Both the position numbers and the translations under genes were made by a program. Below the pieces are notes generated by a model. It saw only the letters and a list, made by a program, of their open reading frames with translations. It was not told the origin of the DNA and did no database searches. 64,000 nt of DNA from CAVSMC01 sp963798655 (lineage in GTDB: Bacteria; Pseudomonadota; Gammaproteobacteria; Burkholderiales; Casimicrobiaceae), in assembly GCA_963798655.1 (NCBI GenBank), contig CAWCUH010000001.1, positions 124,001 to 188,000 on the forward strand, written 5' to 3'. Below are positions 7,328 to 14,767 of the stretch, in pieces. Positions within the stretch are counted from its first letter, which is position 1. Each line of letters opens with the position of its first letter.

Positions 7328-9262
7328 ATGGCTTCGAACCGAACGCCCGCTGCGCTTGCACACGACCCGGGGCGCATCCGCCGCGCACTGGAAACGCTGG
7401 GCGCGGGCAATCGCGCGCTGCTCGGCGCTCGCAGCGAGGTGCAGCTGCTGACCGAGATGTGCCGCGTGGCGGTCGAAGTGGGCGGCTATCGTCTCGCCTG
7501 GGTCGCGTATGCCGACCGCTCGGCGAGCAAGTCGATCCGCGCCGCGGCGCAGGTCGCCGCCGACGGACGGCCGATCGACGCGCTCGCGAGCCTGGACGAA
7601 GCCGACGAGCGCGGACGCAGTGCGGCGGGCACGACGATACGTACGGGCAAGCCGTACGTCGTGCGCAACATCGGCGAGGACCCGGGATACGCCTTCGCGC
7701 GCGAATCGCTCGCCGAGCGCGGTCTTGCCTCCGCCGTCGGCTTGCCGCTGCATGTCGCCGGCGAGGTCATCGGCGCGCTGCTCGTTTATGCGGCGGAGCC
7801 GGACGCGTTCGACGAAGCCGAGGTCGAGCTGCTGTGTGCGCTCGCCGAGAACCTGTCGTACGGCATCGCTTCGCTGCGCCTTCGCGGCCGCCAGGAAGAG
7901 GCGCACGCCACGATCCGGCGAATGGCGCTCTACGACAGCCTCACCGGGCTGCCCAACCGCGCACAGCTCAAGATGCGTCTCGCCGAGGCGATCGCCGACG
8001 CACGGGGGCGCAACGACGCATTTCCGCTGCTGTTGCTCGACGTCGACCGCTTTCGCGATGTGAACGAAGCGCTGGGCTACGAGCAGGGGGACCGGCTGCT
8101 GCAGCAGATCGGTCCGCGCCTCACCCTCGCGGTGCCCGAGGCGAAGCTCGTCGCGTATCTCGGCGAGGACGCGTTCGCGGTGCTGCTCGATCGCGGGGAT
8201 GCCGACTTCGCTGCGCGCGTCGCGCGCCGGATCCTCGACGCGCTCGCGAACCCGTTCGACCTCACCGGCTTCCACGTCGACGTGCGGGCGAGCATCGGCA
8301 TCGCGCTCTATCCAGGGCACGGCAACCATCCCGACGCGCTGGTCCTCCACGCGGATGCCGCCGCGCAGCAGGCGAAACGCGCGTTCTCCGGCTACCACGT
8401 GTACATGCCGGGTCTCGCGCGCGACCAGACGCGAAGACTTGCGCTGATCGGCGACCTGAATCGCGCGATCGACGCCGACGAGCTGCTGCTCTATTGCCAG
8501 CCGAAGATCGACGTGCGCTCGCGCAATGTCTGCGGCGCCGAGGCGCTGGTGCGCTGGCGCCATCCGAAGCACGGAATGATCGCGCTCGACGAGCTGATTC
8601 CGCTCGCCGAGCAGACGGGGTTGATCCGACCTCTCACCTACAGCGTGCTCGGCGCGGCGCTGCGGCAATGCCACGCGTGGGACGAGGCCGGCATCCATCT
8701 TCCGGTTGCCGTCAACGTGACGATGCGCACGCTGCGCGACCCGACGTTCGTCGACCGGCTGCGCGGGCTTCTCGCGACATGGGGAACGGCGGCCGACGCG
8801 CTGCAGCTCGAGATCACCGAGAGCGACCTGATGGAGGATCCGGTCGGCACGCTCGACGTCCTCGCGCGGCTCAAGCGCATGGACGTCAAGCTCTACGTCG
8901 ACGACTACGGCACCGGCTATTCGAGCCTCGCGTATCTGCAGCGCCTGCCGGTCGACGCGATCAAGATCGATCAGTCGTTCGTGCGCAGCATGCCGTCGAG
9001 CGACGAGTCGGCGAAGATCGTGCACTCGACGATCGAGCTTGCGCACAATCTCGATCTCGGCGTCGTTGCCGAAGGGGTGGAGACCGAGCCGGTGCTCGAG
9101 CGGCTCGCTGCGCTCGGTTGCGACACCGCGCAGGGTTATCTGATCAGCGAGCCGATGCCCGCGGAGCGATTTGTCGCCTGGCAGGCGCACTCGCCGTGGC
9201 GAGGCGGACGGGCGGCGGCACCGGCGCGGGCGGCGCGTGCGCGCGGTCGCCGCATCCACTAG
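7328..9262 (+). CDS. GAF - degenerate GGDEF - EAL cyclic-di-GMP phosphodiesterase
   Basis: 644 residues. The N-terminal GAF sensor domain (about 20-180) contains AEVELLCALAENLSYGI near its end. The GGDEF-type domain (about 190-350) has the LYDSLTGLPNR opening, but the active-site loop reads GEDAF at residues 279-283 instead of GGDEF, so cyclase activity is probably lost. The EAL domain (about 375-625) is complete: E405-A-L, ITESDLMED, DDYGTGYSSLAYLQ, IKIDQSFV and AEGVET are all present. The expected reaction is hydrolysis of c-di-GMP to pGpG, with the GGDEF domain perhaps serving as a GTP sensor. It is cytoplasmic, with no membrane helix, and is divergent from the GST gene. Confidence 0.93.
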   Translation: MASNRTPAALAHDPGRIRRALETLGAGNRALLGARSEVQLLTEMCRVAVEVGGYRLAWVAYADRSASKSIRAAAQVAADGRPIDALASLDEADERGRSAAGTTIRTGKPYVVRNIGEDPGYAFARESLAERGLASAVGLPLHVAGEVIGALLVYAAEPDAFDEAEVELLCALAENLSYGIASLRLRGRQEEAHATIRRMALYDSLTGLPNRAQLKMRLAEAIADARGRNDAFPLLLLDVDRFRDVNEALGYEQGDRLLQQIGPRLTLAVPEAKLVAYLGEDAFAVLLDRGDADFAARVARRILDALANPFDLTGFHVDVRASIGIALYPGHGNHPDALVLHADAAAQQAKRAFSGYHVYMPGLARDQTRRLALIGDLNRAIDADELLLYCQPKIDVRSRNVCGAEALVRWRHPKHGMIALDELIPLAEQTGLIRPLTYSVLGAALRQCHAWDEAGIHLPVAVNVTMRTLRDPTFVDRLRGLLATWGTAADALQLEITESDLMEDPVGTLDVLARLKRMDVKLYVDDYGTGYSSLAYLQRLPVDAIKIDQSFVRSMPSSDESAKIVHSTIELAHNLDLGVVAEGVETEPVLERLAALGCDTAQGYLISEPMPAERFVAWQAHSPWRGGRAAAPARAARARGRRIH

Positions 9263-9287
9263 ACATCAACGCGAGCCGAGGACGACG

Positions 9288-9494
9288 ATGAACGAAGAGA
9301 CGTTCAACATCAGCATTCGCAAGTTCCTGAAGATGGTCGGCGTCAGCTCGCAGCGCGAGATCGAGCACGCGGTCGAGCGCGCGATCGCCGAAGGCCGCAT
9401 CCGCGGCAGCGAATCGTTCCCGGCGCGAATGCGGCTCGAGGTTCCCGCGCTGTCGCTGTCCGTCGAGTTCGACGGCGAGCTTCGTCTCGACTAG
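9288..9494 (+). CDS. Small DUF6494-type protein
   Basis: 68 residues from the ATG at 9288, 25 bases after the EAL gene, with a GAGG-type binding site. The sequence MNEETFNISIRKFLKMVGVS then SQREIEHAVERAIAEGRI matches my memory of the DUF6494 family, small helical proteins followed by a short beta-rich tail. No function has been assigned to the family. It may be co-transcribed with the EAL gene. Its TAG stop lies inside a hairpin shared with the convergent gene. Confidence 0.75.
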   Translation: MNEETFNISIRKFLKMVGVSSQREIEHAVERAIAEGRIRGSESFPARMRLEVPALSLSVEFDGELRLD

Positions 9495-9516
9495 CGCCCG
9501 CCCCGGGGCCTAGTCG
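9488..9516. terminator. Hairpin between convergent genes, both stop codons in the stem
   Basis: CGACTAG (9488-9494) pairs with CTAGTCG (9510-9516), with an inner CCCCGGGG self-complementary core (9501-9508). The TAG stop of the plus-strand gene and the TAG stop of the minus-strand gene are each embedded in one arm. No T-run follows; it is a plausible bidirectional transcription-ending hairpin. Confidence 0.45.
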
Positions 9517-10142
9517 GCGCTGAAGACGACGCTGAACGGCCTCGGCAGATCCTGGCGGTCGGTCACGAGGTGCACGATCGCGAACGACGTGAGCTGTGCG
9601 AGCTCGGCGCGTATCTGCTTCGCGCCTTCGGCCTTCGAGGCGCGGCGGCCCCACGGCGCGTTGCGCACGTCGGCGCGGTTGCGCACGACGACGTTCAGAG
9701 TCACCTCGCCGAGCTCGTCGTCGCGGCTCATGTAGGCGCCGGAGACGGCGATCGCCTCGATCTCGAGCGGGTTGCGCGTCCAGTCGGCGTTCACGTTCGC
9801 GGCGATCTTCGCCGCGCGCTCCAGCAGCTGCTTCGCGCGCGCCCGCGGCAGCGGCGAAACAACGCGCGCATAGGCGAACTCGGCGAACTTCTCGGTGAGC
9901 CGGTATTCGTCGGGCCGCTCGCCGTTCGGCGCGAGCAGGCCGCCGCGGACGAGGTCGTCGAGGAGCCCTTCGCCGGTCTGCGTCGTGACGGCGAAGTCTT
10001 CGCGCAAACGTCGGCCGGGAAGCTGCGCACGATCGATCGGAAGCCCGATGACGCGGGCAAGCACGCGGTTCGCCGCCTCGCGGAACTGGAGCGCATCGAT
10101 GCCGAAGTAGCGCTGACGTGCGACGAGCGTGCGTGATCTCAT
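9510..10142 (-). CDS. Conserved hypothetical protein, winged-helix plus nucleotidyltransferase-like half
   Basis: 210 residues from the ATG at 10142 (MRSRTLVARQRYFGIDALQF); an in-frame ATG 60 bases upstream adds residues that look non-coding. The first 90 residues look like a helical winged-helix domain (LLDDLVRGGLLAPN then EYRLTEKFAEFA). The second half contains IEAIAVSGAYMSRDDELGEV followed by TLNVVVRNR. This vaguely recalls the GSxxxG..sDxDLxV core of nucleotidyltransferases, but without both catalytic acids. I do not recognise a named family. It is divergent from the spermidine-synthase-like gene. Confidence 0.5.
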   Translation of the reverse strand: MRSRTLVARQRYFGIDALQFREAANRVLARVIGLPIDRAQLPGRRLREDFAVTTQTGEGLLDDLVRGGLLAPNGERPDEYRLTEKFAEFAYARVVSPLPRARAKQLLERAAKIAANVNADWTRNPLEIEAIAVSGAYMSRDDELGEVTLNVVVRNRADVRNAPWGRRASKAEGAKQIRAELAQLTSFAIVHLVTDRQDLPRPFSVVFSAD

Positions 10143-10281
10143 GGTGGCACCGGGACGGAACAATGACAATGGCATAATACCGCACGCAGCCGGGAACGAC
10201 AAGCCCGCACGTCACGCGGGCGGGACCCCGGCAAAGCGAATCGACCATGACAGGGGAGGTGTCTTTGGGCGGATCGTGGCG

Positions 10282-11034
10282 ATGAGGACGCCGATCGAGG
10301 TCAGCGAGGAGGCCGGCATCCGTTACCTGCACTTCGGCTCGCGCTGGGTGCAGGGAGCGATGCGCATCGCGCGCCCGTTCGCGCTCGAGCTCGACTACAC
10401 GCGCGACATGATGCTGCCGCTGCTGCTGCGTGCCGAGCGCTTTCCGCGCAGCGTTCTGCTGATCGGCCTCGGCGCTGCGTCGCAGGCCAAATTCCTCTAT
10501 CGGCACTGCGCCGACGCCGCGCTCAGCGTCGTCGAGATCGAGCCGGACGTCGTCGCGGCCGCACGGCAGTTCTTCAAGCTTCCCGAAGACGCACGCCGGC
10601 TCGCGATCGAGATAGCCGACGGGACTGCGTATGTCGCGGCGACGCGCAAGCGTTTCGACCTGATCCTGGTCGACGGCTTCAACGCCAAAGGCCACGCGGG
10701 GGCGCTCGACACGCTGCGCTTCTATCGTCATTGCCGCGCGCGCCTCGCTGGCCAGGGGTTGCTCGCGACGAATCTGTTCAGCCGCAACCGCAGCGCGCGG
10801 CCGAGCGTCACGCGACTCGGCGAAGCGTTCGACGGACGGGCGCTCGCGCTTTCGCGCTGCGACAGCGGCAATACGATCGCGGTGGCGGCCGCCGGCGATC
10901 GCGTCGAAGTCGAGCTTGCCGAATTGACCGAGCGCGCCCATGCGCTTCGCGAGCGCACCGGCCTCAACCTGTTGCCGACGCTCGCGCGGCTCGCGAAGGG
11001 TGGCGGCGCCGCGAGCGGCCGCGTCGTCGTGTAG
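10282..11034 (+). CDS. Spermidine synthase-like methyltransferase-fold protein
   Basis: 250 residues from the ATG at 10282. A GTG six bases earlier is an alternative, and neither has an ideally spaced binding site (GGGAGG lies 17-23 bases upstream). The Rossmann core shows VLLIGLGAASQAKFLYRHC (the GxG motif of the polyamine synthase fold), VVEIEPDVVAAARQFF and IADGTAYVAA followed by FDLILVDGFN. These correspond to the SpeE motifs binding decarboxylated-AdoMet or AdoMet. Bacteria carry many SpeE paralogs with unknown substrate, and this one lacks the full N-terminal beta domain. It is cytoplasmic. No polyamine genes are nearby, so genuine spermidine synthesis is uncertain. Confidence 0.8.
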   Translation: MRTPIEVSEEAGIRYLHFGSRWVQGAMRIARPFALELDYTRDMMLPLLLRAERFPRSVLLIGLGAASQAKFLYRHCADAALSVVEIEPDVVAAARQFFKLPEDARRLAIEIADGTAYVAATRKRFDLILVDGFNAKGHAGALDTLRFYRHCRARLAGQGLLATNLFSRNRSARPSVTRLGEAFDGRALALSRCDSGNTIAVAAAGDRVEVELAELTERAHALRERTGLNLLPTLARLAKGGGAASGRVVV

Positions 11035-11118
11035 CGGGAATACCGGCGGCGCTGAAATGTTCCGGCCGGTAGCGCGACTAACGGGCATGATTCGAATTCA
11101 ACCCAACTGGAGCGACCG

Positions 11119-11793
11119 ATGACGTCGACGACTTCTCGCCTTTCGAACTGGCTGTCGACCGCCGCGCTGGCGGCACTTTCGGCCTGCGGCATTGCGGGCG
11201 CGCAGACGCCGCTGCCGCAGCCCGCGGTCGATATCCCGGCATCGAGCGTCAAGGGAGCGCAGACGGCCGTGTTCGCCGGCGGCTGCTTCTGGGGCGTGGA
11301 GGCGGTGTTCAGGCACACGAAGGGCGTGCTGTCGTCGGTGTCCGGCTATGCCGGCGGCGGCGCGAAGGACGCCGAGTACGAGATCGTGTCGACTGGCCGC
11401 ACCGGGCACGCCGAATCGGTGCAGGTCACCTACGATCCGTCGAAGGTCAGCTACGGTCAGCTGCTGCGCATCTTCTTCTCGGTCGCACACGACCCGACGC
11501 AGCGCAACCGGCAGGGACCGGACGTCGGCACGCAGTACCGCTCGGCGGTCTTTTATGCGAACGACGACCAGAAGCGCGTCGCGGAGAGCTACATCGAGCA
11601 GTTGACGCGTGCGAAGGCGTTCTCGCAGCCGATCGCGACCGAGGTGACGAAGCTTCCGGCTTTCTATCCCGCCGAGGCGTACCACCAGAACTATCTCGCG
11701 CTGCACCCGACGCAGCCGTACATCGTCTACAACGACCTGCCGAAGCTCGCCGAGCTCAAGAAGCAGTTTCCCGACGTGTACGTGAAGCCGTAA
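11119..11793 (+). CDS. msrA: Peptide-methionine (S)-S-oxide reductase MsrA, exported form
   Basis: 224 residues. Residues 1-29 look like a signal peptide (hydrophobic STAALAALSACGIAGAQ), so the enzyme is probably periplasmic or, if the Cys within it is lipidated, membrane-bound. The catalytic motif GGCFWGVEAVF is complete with the nucleophile at C56. GYAGG, the TGHAESVQVTYDP segment and YHQNYL are further MsrA hallmarks. It repairs methionine S-sulfoxide in proteins. There is no obvious C-terminal resolving CxxC, so recycling may use a separate thioredoxin-like partner. It is followed 10 bases later by a Nudix hydrolase gene, probably in the same operon. Confidence 0.93.
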   Translation: MTSTTSRLSNWLSTAALAALSACGIAGAQTPLPQPAVDIPASSVKGAQTAVFAGGCFWGVEAVFRHTKGVLSSVSGYAGGGAKDAEYEIVSTGRTGHAESVQVTYDPSKVSYGQLLRIFFSVAHDPTQRNRQGPDVGTQYRSAVFYANDDQKRVAESYIEQLTRAKAFSQPIATEVTKLPAFYPAEAYHQNYLALHPTQPYIVYNDLPKLAELKKQFPDVYVKP

Positions 11794-11803
11794 CGGGACG
11801 GCG

Positions 11804-12274
11804 GTGCGGCGCACGCAGAGCGCCGCGCTGGTGCTCTACCGCCGGCGCGGCGGCGTTGTCGAAGTGCTGCTCGTTCATCCCGGCGGGCCGTTCTGGCAGC
11901 GCAGGGACGACGGAGCCTGGTCGTTCCCGAAGGGCGAGTTCGGCGATGGCGAGCGCGCGCAGGATGCGGCGCGTCGCGAGTTTGCCGAGGAAACCGGGAC
12001 CGCGATCGACGCGCCGCTCACCGCGCTCACGCCCGTGCGGCAGCGCGGCGGCAAGGTCGTGCATCCGTTTGCCGCGCAAGGCGATCTGGACGCAACGAAG
12101 CTTATCAGCAACACCTTCGAGCTCGAGTGGCCTCCGAAATCGGGCCGCGTCCAGTGTTTCCCGGAAGTCGACCGTGCCGCCTGGTTCGACATCGGCGCGG
12201 CGCGACCGAAGCTGATCGACGGGCAGCGGCCGATCCTCGATGAGATCGAGCGCCTCGCCGCTCGATCGCCGTAG
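11804..12274 (+). CDS. Nudix hydrolase
   Basis: 156 residues from a GTG at 11804, 10 bases after msrA. The Nudix box is complete from G44 to G65 (G-x5-E50-x7-R58-E59-xx-E62-E63-x-G65), which binds the divalent metal and diphosphate. The N-terminus (AALVLYRRRGGVVEVLLVHP) and the GGPFWQ segment place it near MutT/diadenosine-polyphosphate-type hydrolases of about 150 residues. It cleaves a nucleoside diphosphate linked to an unknown moiety. Placement after msrA fits a role in dealing with oxidised compounds, but that is inference. Confidence 0.92.
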   Translation: MRRTQSAALVLYRRRGGVVEVLLVHPGGPFWQRRDDGAWSFPKGEFGDGERAQDAARREFAEETGTAIDAPLTALTPVRQRGGKVVHPFAAQGDLDATKLISNTFELEWPPKSGRVQCFPEVDRAAWFDIGAARPKLIDGQRPILDEIERLAARSP

Positions 12275-12404
12275 GGTCGGGAAAGGTCCTACAGCAGCGT
12301 GCGGTGGCGGACGATACGGCACGCGTTGCGGTGACGCGAGACTTGTGGGGCTCGCGTGCCATCCGGCACGCCGACACTCACCGTCATTCGCGAAGAGGCA
12401 GACC

Positions 12405-13079
12405 ATGCTCGGTATGTTCGGAGGCGACAAGGAAGGCTTGAACGTCAGCGCGATCGATCTGCTGAAATCGGACCACGACGACGTCGAGAAGCTGTTCGAC
12501 GAATTCGAGGATCGCAAGGAAGAGGCCGATGCGCAGACGAAGGAAGAGATCGTGGAGTCGATCTGCAAGGCGCTCGAAGTGCACGCGCAGCTCGAGGAAG
12601 AGCTGTTCTACCCGGCCTTCCGCAAAGTCGACGGCATGGAAGACCTGCTCGACGAGGCGTTGATCGAGCACCAGTCGCTCAAGGCGCTCGTCGCGCAGCT
12701 CGAGGCGTCGACGCCCGACGACATGCTGTACGACGCGCGCGTCAAGGTGCTCTCCGAGTACGTGAAGCATCATGTGCGCGAGGAGGAAGGCGAGATCTTC
12801 CCGAAGGCGCGCAGCTCCGACGTCGACCTGAACGAGCTCGGCCGCACGATGATGTCGCGCAAGGACGAGCTGATGCAGGGCGCCGCGATTCCGGCCATCG
12901 AGGAAGAGCTCGGCCAGCGCGGTACCCGCGGCCGCGCTGCATCGCAGTCGAAGGCAGCGGGGAAGTCGGCTGCCTCCCGCAAGTCGAGCTCGCGCAAATC
13001 GACGTCGCGTGGCGCGTCGTCGTCATCGCGCAGGACGTCCAAGGGCTCGACGAAGCGCGCATCGGCGCGCGGCCGCTGA
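12405..13079 (+). CDS. Hemerythrin HHE-domain protein with basic Ser/Lys/Arg tail
   Basis: 224 residues from the ATG at 12405, with AGAGG 8 bases upstream. Residues about 15-150 form the four-helix hemerythrin/HHE domain with the His/Glu ligands in DLLKSDHDDVEKLFDEFE, HAQLEEELFYPAF, EHQSLKALV and HHVREEEGEIFPKA, which bind a non-haem di-iron centre. Such proteins respond to oxygen or nitric oxide. From about residue 172 to the end the sequence is almost entirely Ser, Ala, Lys and Arg, like the tails of AlgP or histone H1-type proteins. This suggests DNA binding or an anionic surface partner. There is no signal peptide. It stands alone. Confidence 0.88.
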   Translation: MLGMFGGDKEGLNVSAIDLLKSDHDDVEKLFDEFEDRKEEADAQTKEEIVESICKALEVHAQLEEELFYPAFRKVDGMEDLLDEALIEHQSLKALVAQLEASTPDDMLYDARVKVLSEYVKHHVREEEGEIFPKARSSDVDLNELGRTMMSRKDELMQGAAIPAIEEELGQRGTRGRAASQSKAAGKSAASRKSSSRKSTSRGASSSSRRTSKGSTKRASARGR

Positions 13080-13265
13080 GCAGGCACCGGCGCGCGGCGG
13101 CGCCGTAGCGGCGTCGTGTGCGCGTCGGCCGCGTCCGACGTCGGCTTCGACGGCATTCCGAACGCGCGGCTCGAACGGCGCCCACAGCGCTTTCGGCGCT
13201 CGTCCGCCATACCCGGCCCGCCGATGCGGCGATATTGGGAATATTGATCGAAAGGAATCTACGCC

Positions 13266-13607
13266 ATGCAGCGAAAGGCACTGCGCTTCGGCAAGGGTTT
13301 TCGCGTCGCGTTCGCGAACGCGCGTGCCGAGGCGGCCGAGATGGTGATCGCGCCGGGTGACTCCGAGGGCGACGCCGGCAACCGGCATCGCGGTGCCGAT
13401 CAATGGTTGTTCGTCCTCTCCGGAAGCGGGACCGCGGAGGTCGACGAGCGCCGCGTTTCGTTGCGCCCAGGCTCGTTGCTGCTGATCGAGAAAGGCGAGC
13501 GCCACGAGATCCGCAACAGCGGCCGCGAGCCGCTGCGAACGCTGAACTTCTACGTACCTCCCGCATACACGGCGAACGGCGACGAGCTGGCGCGCGGCCG
13601 TCGTTAG
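13266..13607 (+). CDS. Single-domain cupin protein
   Basis: 113 residues with AAGGAA upstream of the ATG. The conserved cupin beta-barrel is clear: GDAGNRHRGADQWLFVLSGS then GTAEV is motif 1 (His and Glu/Gln ligands partly kept: H41 and then Q46 in place of the usual second His), and GSLLLIEKGERHEIRNSG is motif 2 with its final His. Small cupins of this type bind a metal and act on, or sense, small molecules; the substrate is unknown. The next gene (RlpA-like) starts 10 bases downstream, so they may be co-transcribed. Confidence 0.85.
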   Translation: MQRKALRFGKGFRVAFANARAEAAEMVIAPGDSEGDAGNRHRGADQWLFVLSGSGTAEVDERRVSLRPGSLLLIEKGERHEIRNSGREPLRTLNFYVPPAYTANGDELARGRR

Positions 13608-13616
13608 GAGCGCATC

Positions 13617-14045
13617 GTGCGAGTCATCGTCGTCGCTCTCGCCCTCGCGCTGATGCCCGCCCGACTTGCCGTCGCGAGCATGGACTGGGACAAGCTGCGG
13701 CCCTCGCACATCGTCCGCGTGCTGCACGGACGCGCGTCGTATTACGCGAGCGCGCTGGCCGGTCGCGAGACGGCGAGCGGCGAGCGGTACGATGCGAACG
13801 CGCTGACGGCGGCGCATCGGACGCTGCCGCTCGGTACGCGCGTGCGCGTGATCGATAACGCGACGCACCGGGCGGTTGTCGTGCGAATAAACGATCGCGG
13901 TCCGTACGCGCCTGGACGCGCGATCGACCTGTCGCGGCGCGCAGCGCAGGTGCTCGGCATCGTCCGCAGGGGCGTCGCCGACGTCACGATACAGGTCGTT
14001 TCGCTTCCGCGCGAGCGCCTTGAATTCGCGAGTGGCGCGGCGTAG
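13617..14045 (+). CDS. Septal-ring RlpA-like DPBB-domain protein, exported
   Basis: 142 residues from a GTG at 13617 with GGAG just upstream. Residues 1-20 form a signal peptide (VIVVALALALMPARLAVAS). The mature domain is a double-psi beta-barrel of the RlpA type: GRASYYASALAGRETASGE then RYDANALTAAHRTLPLGT and VVRINDRGPYAPGRAIDLS. RlpA proteins are lytic transglycosylases cleaving denuded peptidoglycan glycan strands. This one lacks the SPOR domain and has no lipobox, so it is a short variant whose activity is not assured. The location would be the periplasm. Confidence 0.9.
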   Translation: MRVIVVALALALMPARLAVASMDWDKLRPSHIVRVLHGRASYYASALAGRETASGERYDANALTAAHRTLPLGTRVRVIDNATHRAVVVRINDRGPYAPGRAIDLSRRAAQVLGIVRRGVADVTIQVVSLPRERLEFASGAA

Positions 14046-14094
14046 CATCGATCGGACAACAAAGCAGGGAGCCGGTGATCGCGAAGGAGAGATC

Positions 14095-14271
14095 ATGTGC
14101 TACGAATACGGCGCCTTGTTCGAGCGTGTACGCGCGCGCGAACTGCGCAGGCAGCAGGAGCGCGATCGGGCAAAGATCGGCGCGGACGGCAAGCATCAAC
14201 CGGCGAGCGCAGTGAAGCAGCCGGTGCGCGAGGAAAGCGCGCGCACGCCGCGCGAATCGATTCCGGTCTGA
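14095..14271 (+). CDS. Small conserved hypothetical protein (58 aa)
   Basis: 58 residues from the ATG at 14095 with a strong AAGGAGAG site. It starts MCYEYGALFERVRARELRRQ and is strongly charged and helical. It resembles a group of short cytoplasmic proteins that I know from Betaproteobacteria starting MCxxY. No function is known. The very good ribosome binding site is the main support. Confidence 0.6.
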   Translation: MCYEYGALFERVRARELRRQQERDRAKIGADGKHQPASAVKQPVREESARTPRESIPV

Positions 14272-14278
14272 CGCGGGC

Positions 14279-14641
14279 TTACGATCGGCCCGTAACGAGC
14301 TCCGCTGGCGCAGCGGGACTCGTGCTCGCCGCGTCGGCGGGCGCGTGATCGCCGCGACGACGCCGCAGCGGCTGGCGCAGCGCGCGCACGATGCGTCGAC
14401 ATTGCTCGTACGTCGCGGGCTGGACGACGACCGCCCAGGCGCCGCTGATTCCGGGCGCCGGTTCGTTGCCGATGACCTGTTCCAGCGGCCCGACGATGCG
14501 AACCTCGACGTCGTCTGCATTGGCATCGGCGAGTGCTGCGTCCACGGCGGCGAGCGCGCTTTCGCGCGTCCAGTAGACCGTCGCGACGCGCGTCGGGCGC
14601 GTGTGGCCGAAGAGCCGTTCGATGAGTCTCATCGCGGGCAT
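14279..14641 (-). CDS. Hypothetical protein, 120 aa
   Basis: 120 residues from the ATG at 14641; MRLIERLFGHTRP at 14632 is an equally possible start, and neither has a clear binding site. It contains ATVYWTRESALAAVDAAL, then a run with VRIVGPLEQVIGNEPAPG and ending in a Pro/Ala-rich tail. I do not recognise a family. The gene lies back to back with the amidohydrolase gene, with 126 bp between them. Confidence 0.45.
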   Translation of the reverse strand: MPAMRLIERLFGHTRPTRVATVYWTRESALAAVDAALADANADDVEVRIVGPLEQVIGNEPAPGISGAWAVVVQPATYEQCRRIVRALRQPLRRRRGDHAPADAASTSPAAPAELVTGRS

Positions 14642-14767
14642 GGATGTTCGACGCCACTGTCGCCCGGCCGCGCTGCGATGACCATCGGACACGGCCAGAA
14701 TTGCGTGTAGGACGAAACGCGACAACGGGGCCGGCCCGGCGACGACAACCGCAAAGCGGGGAAGGTC

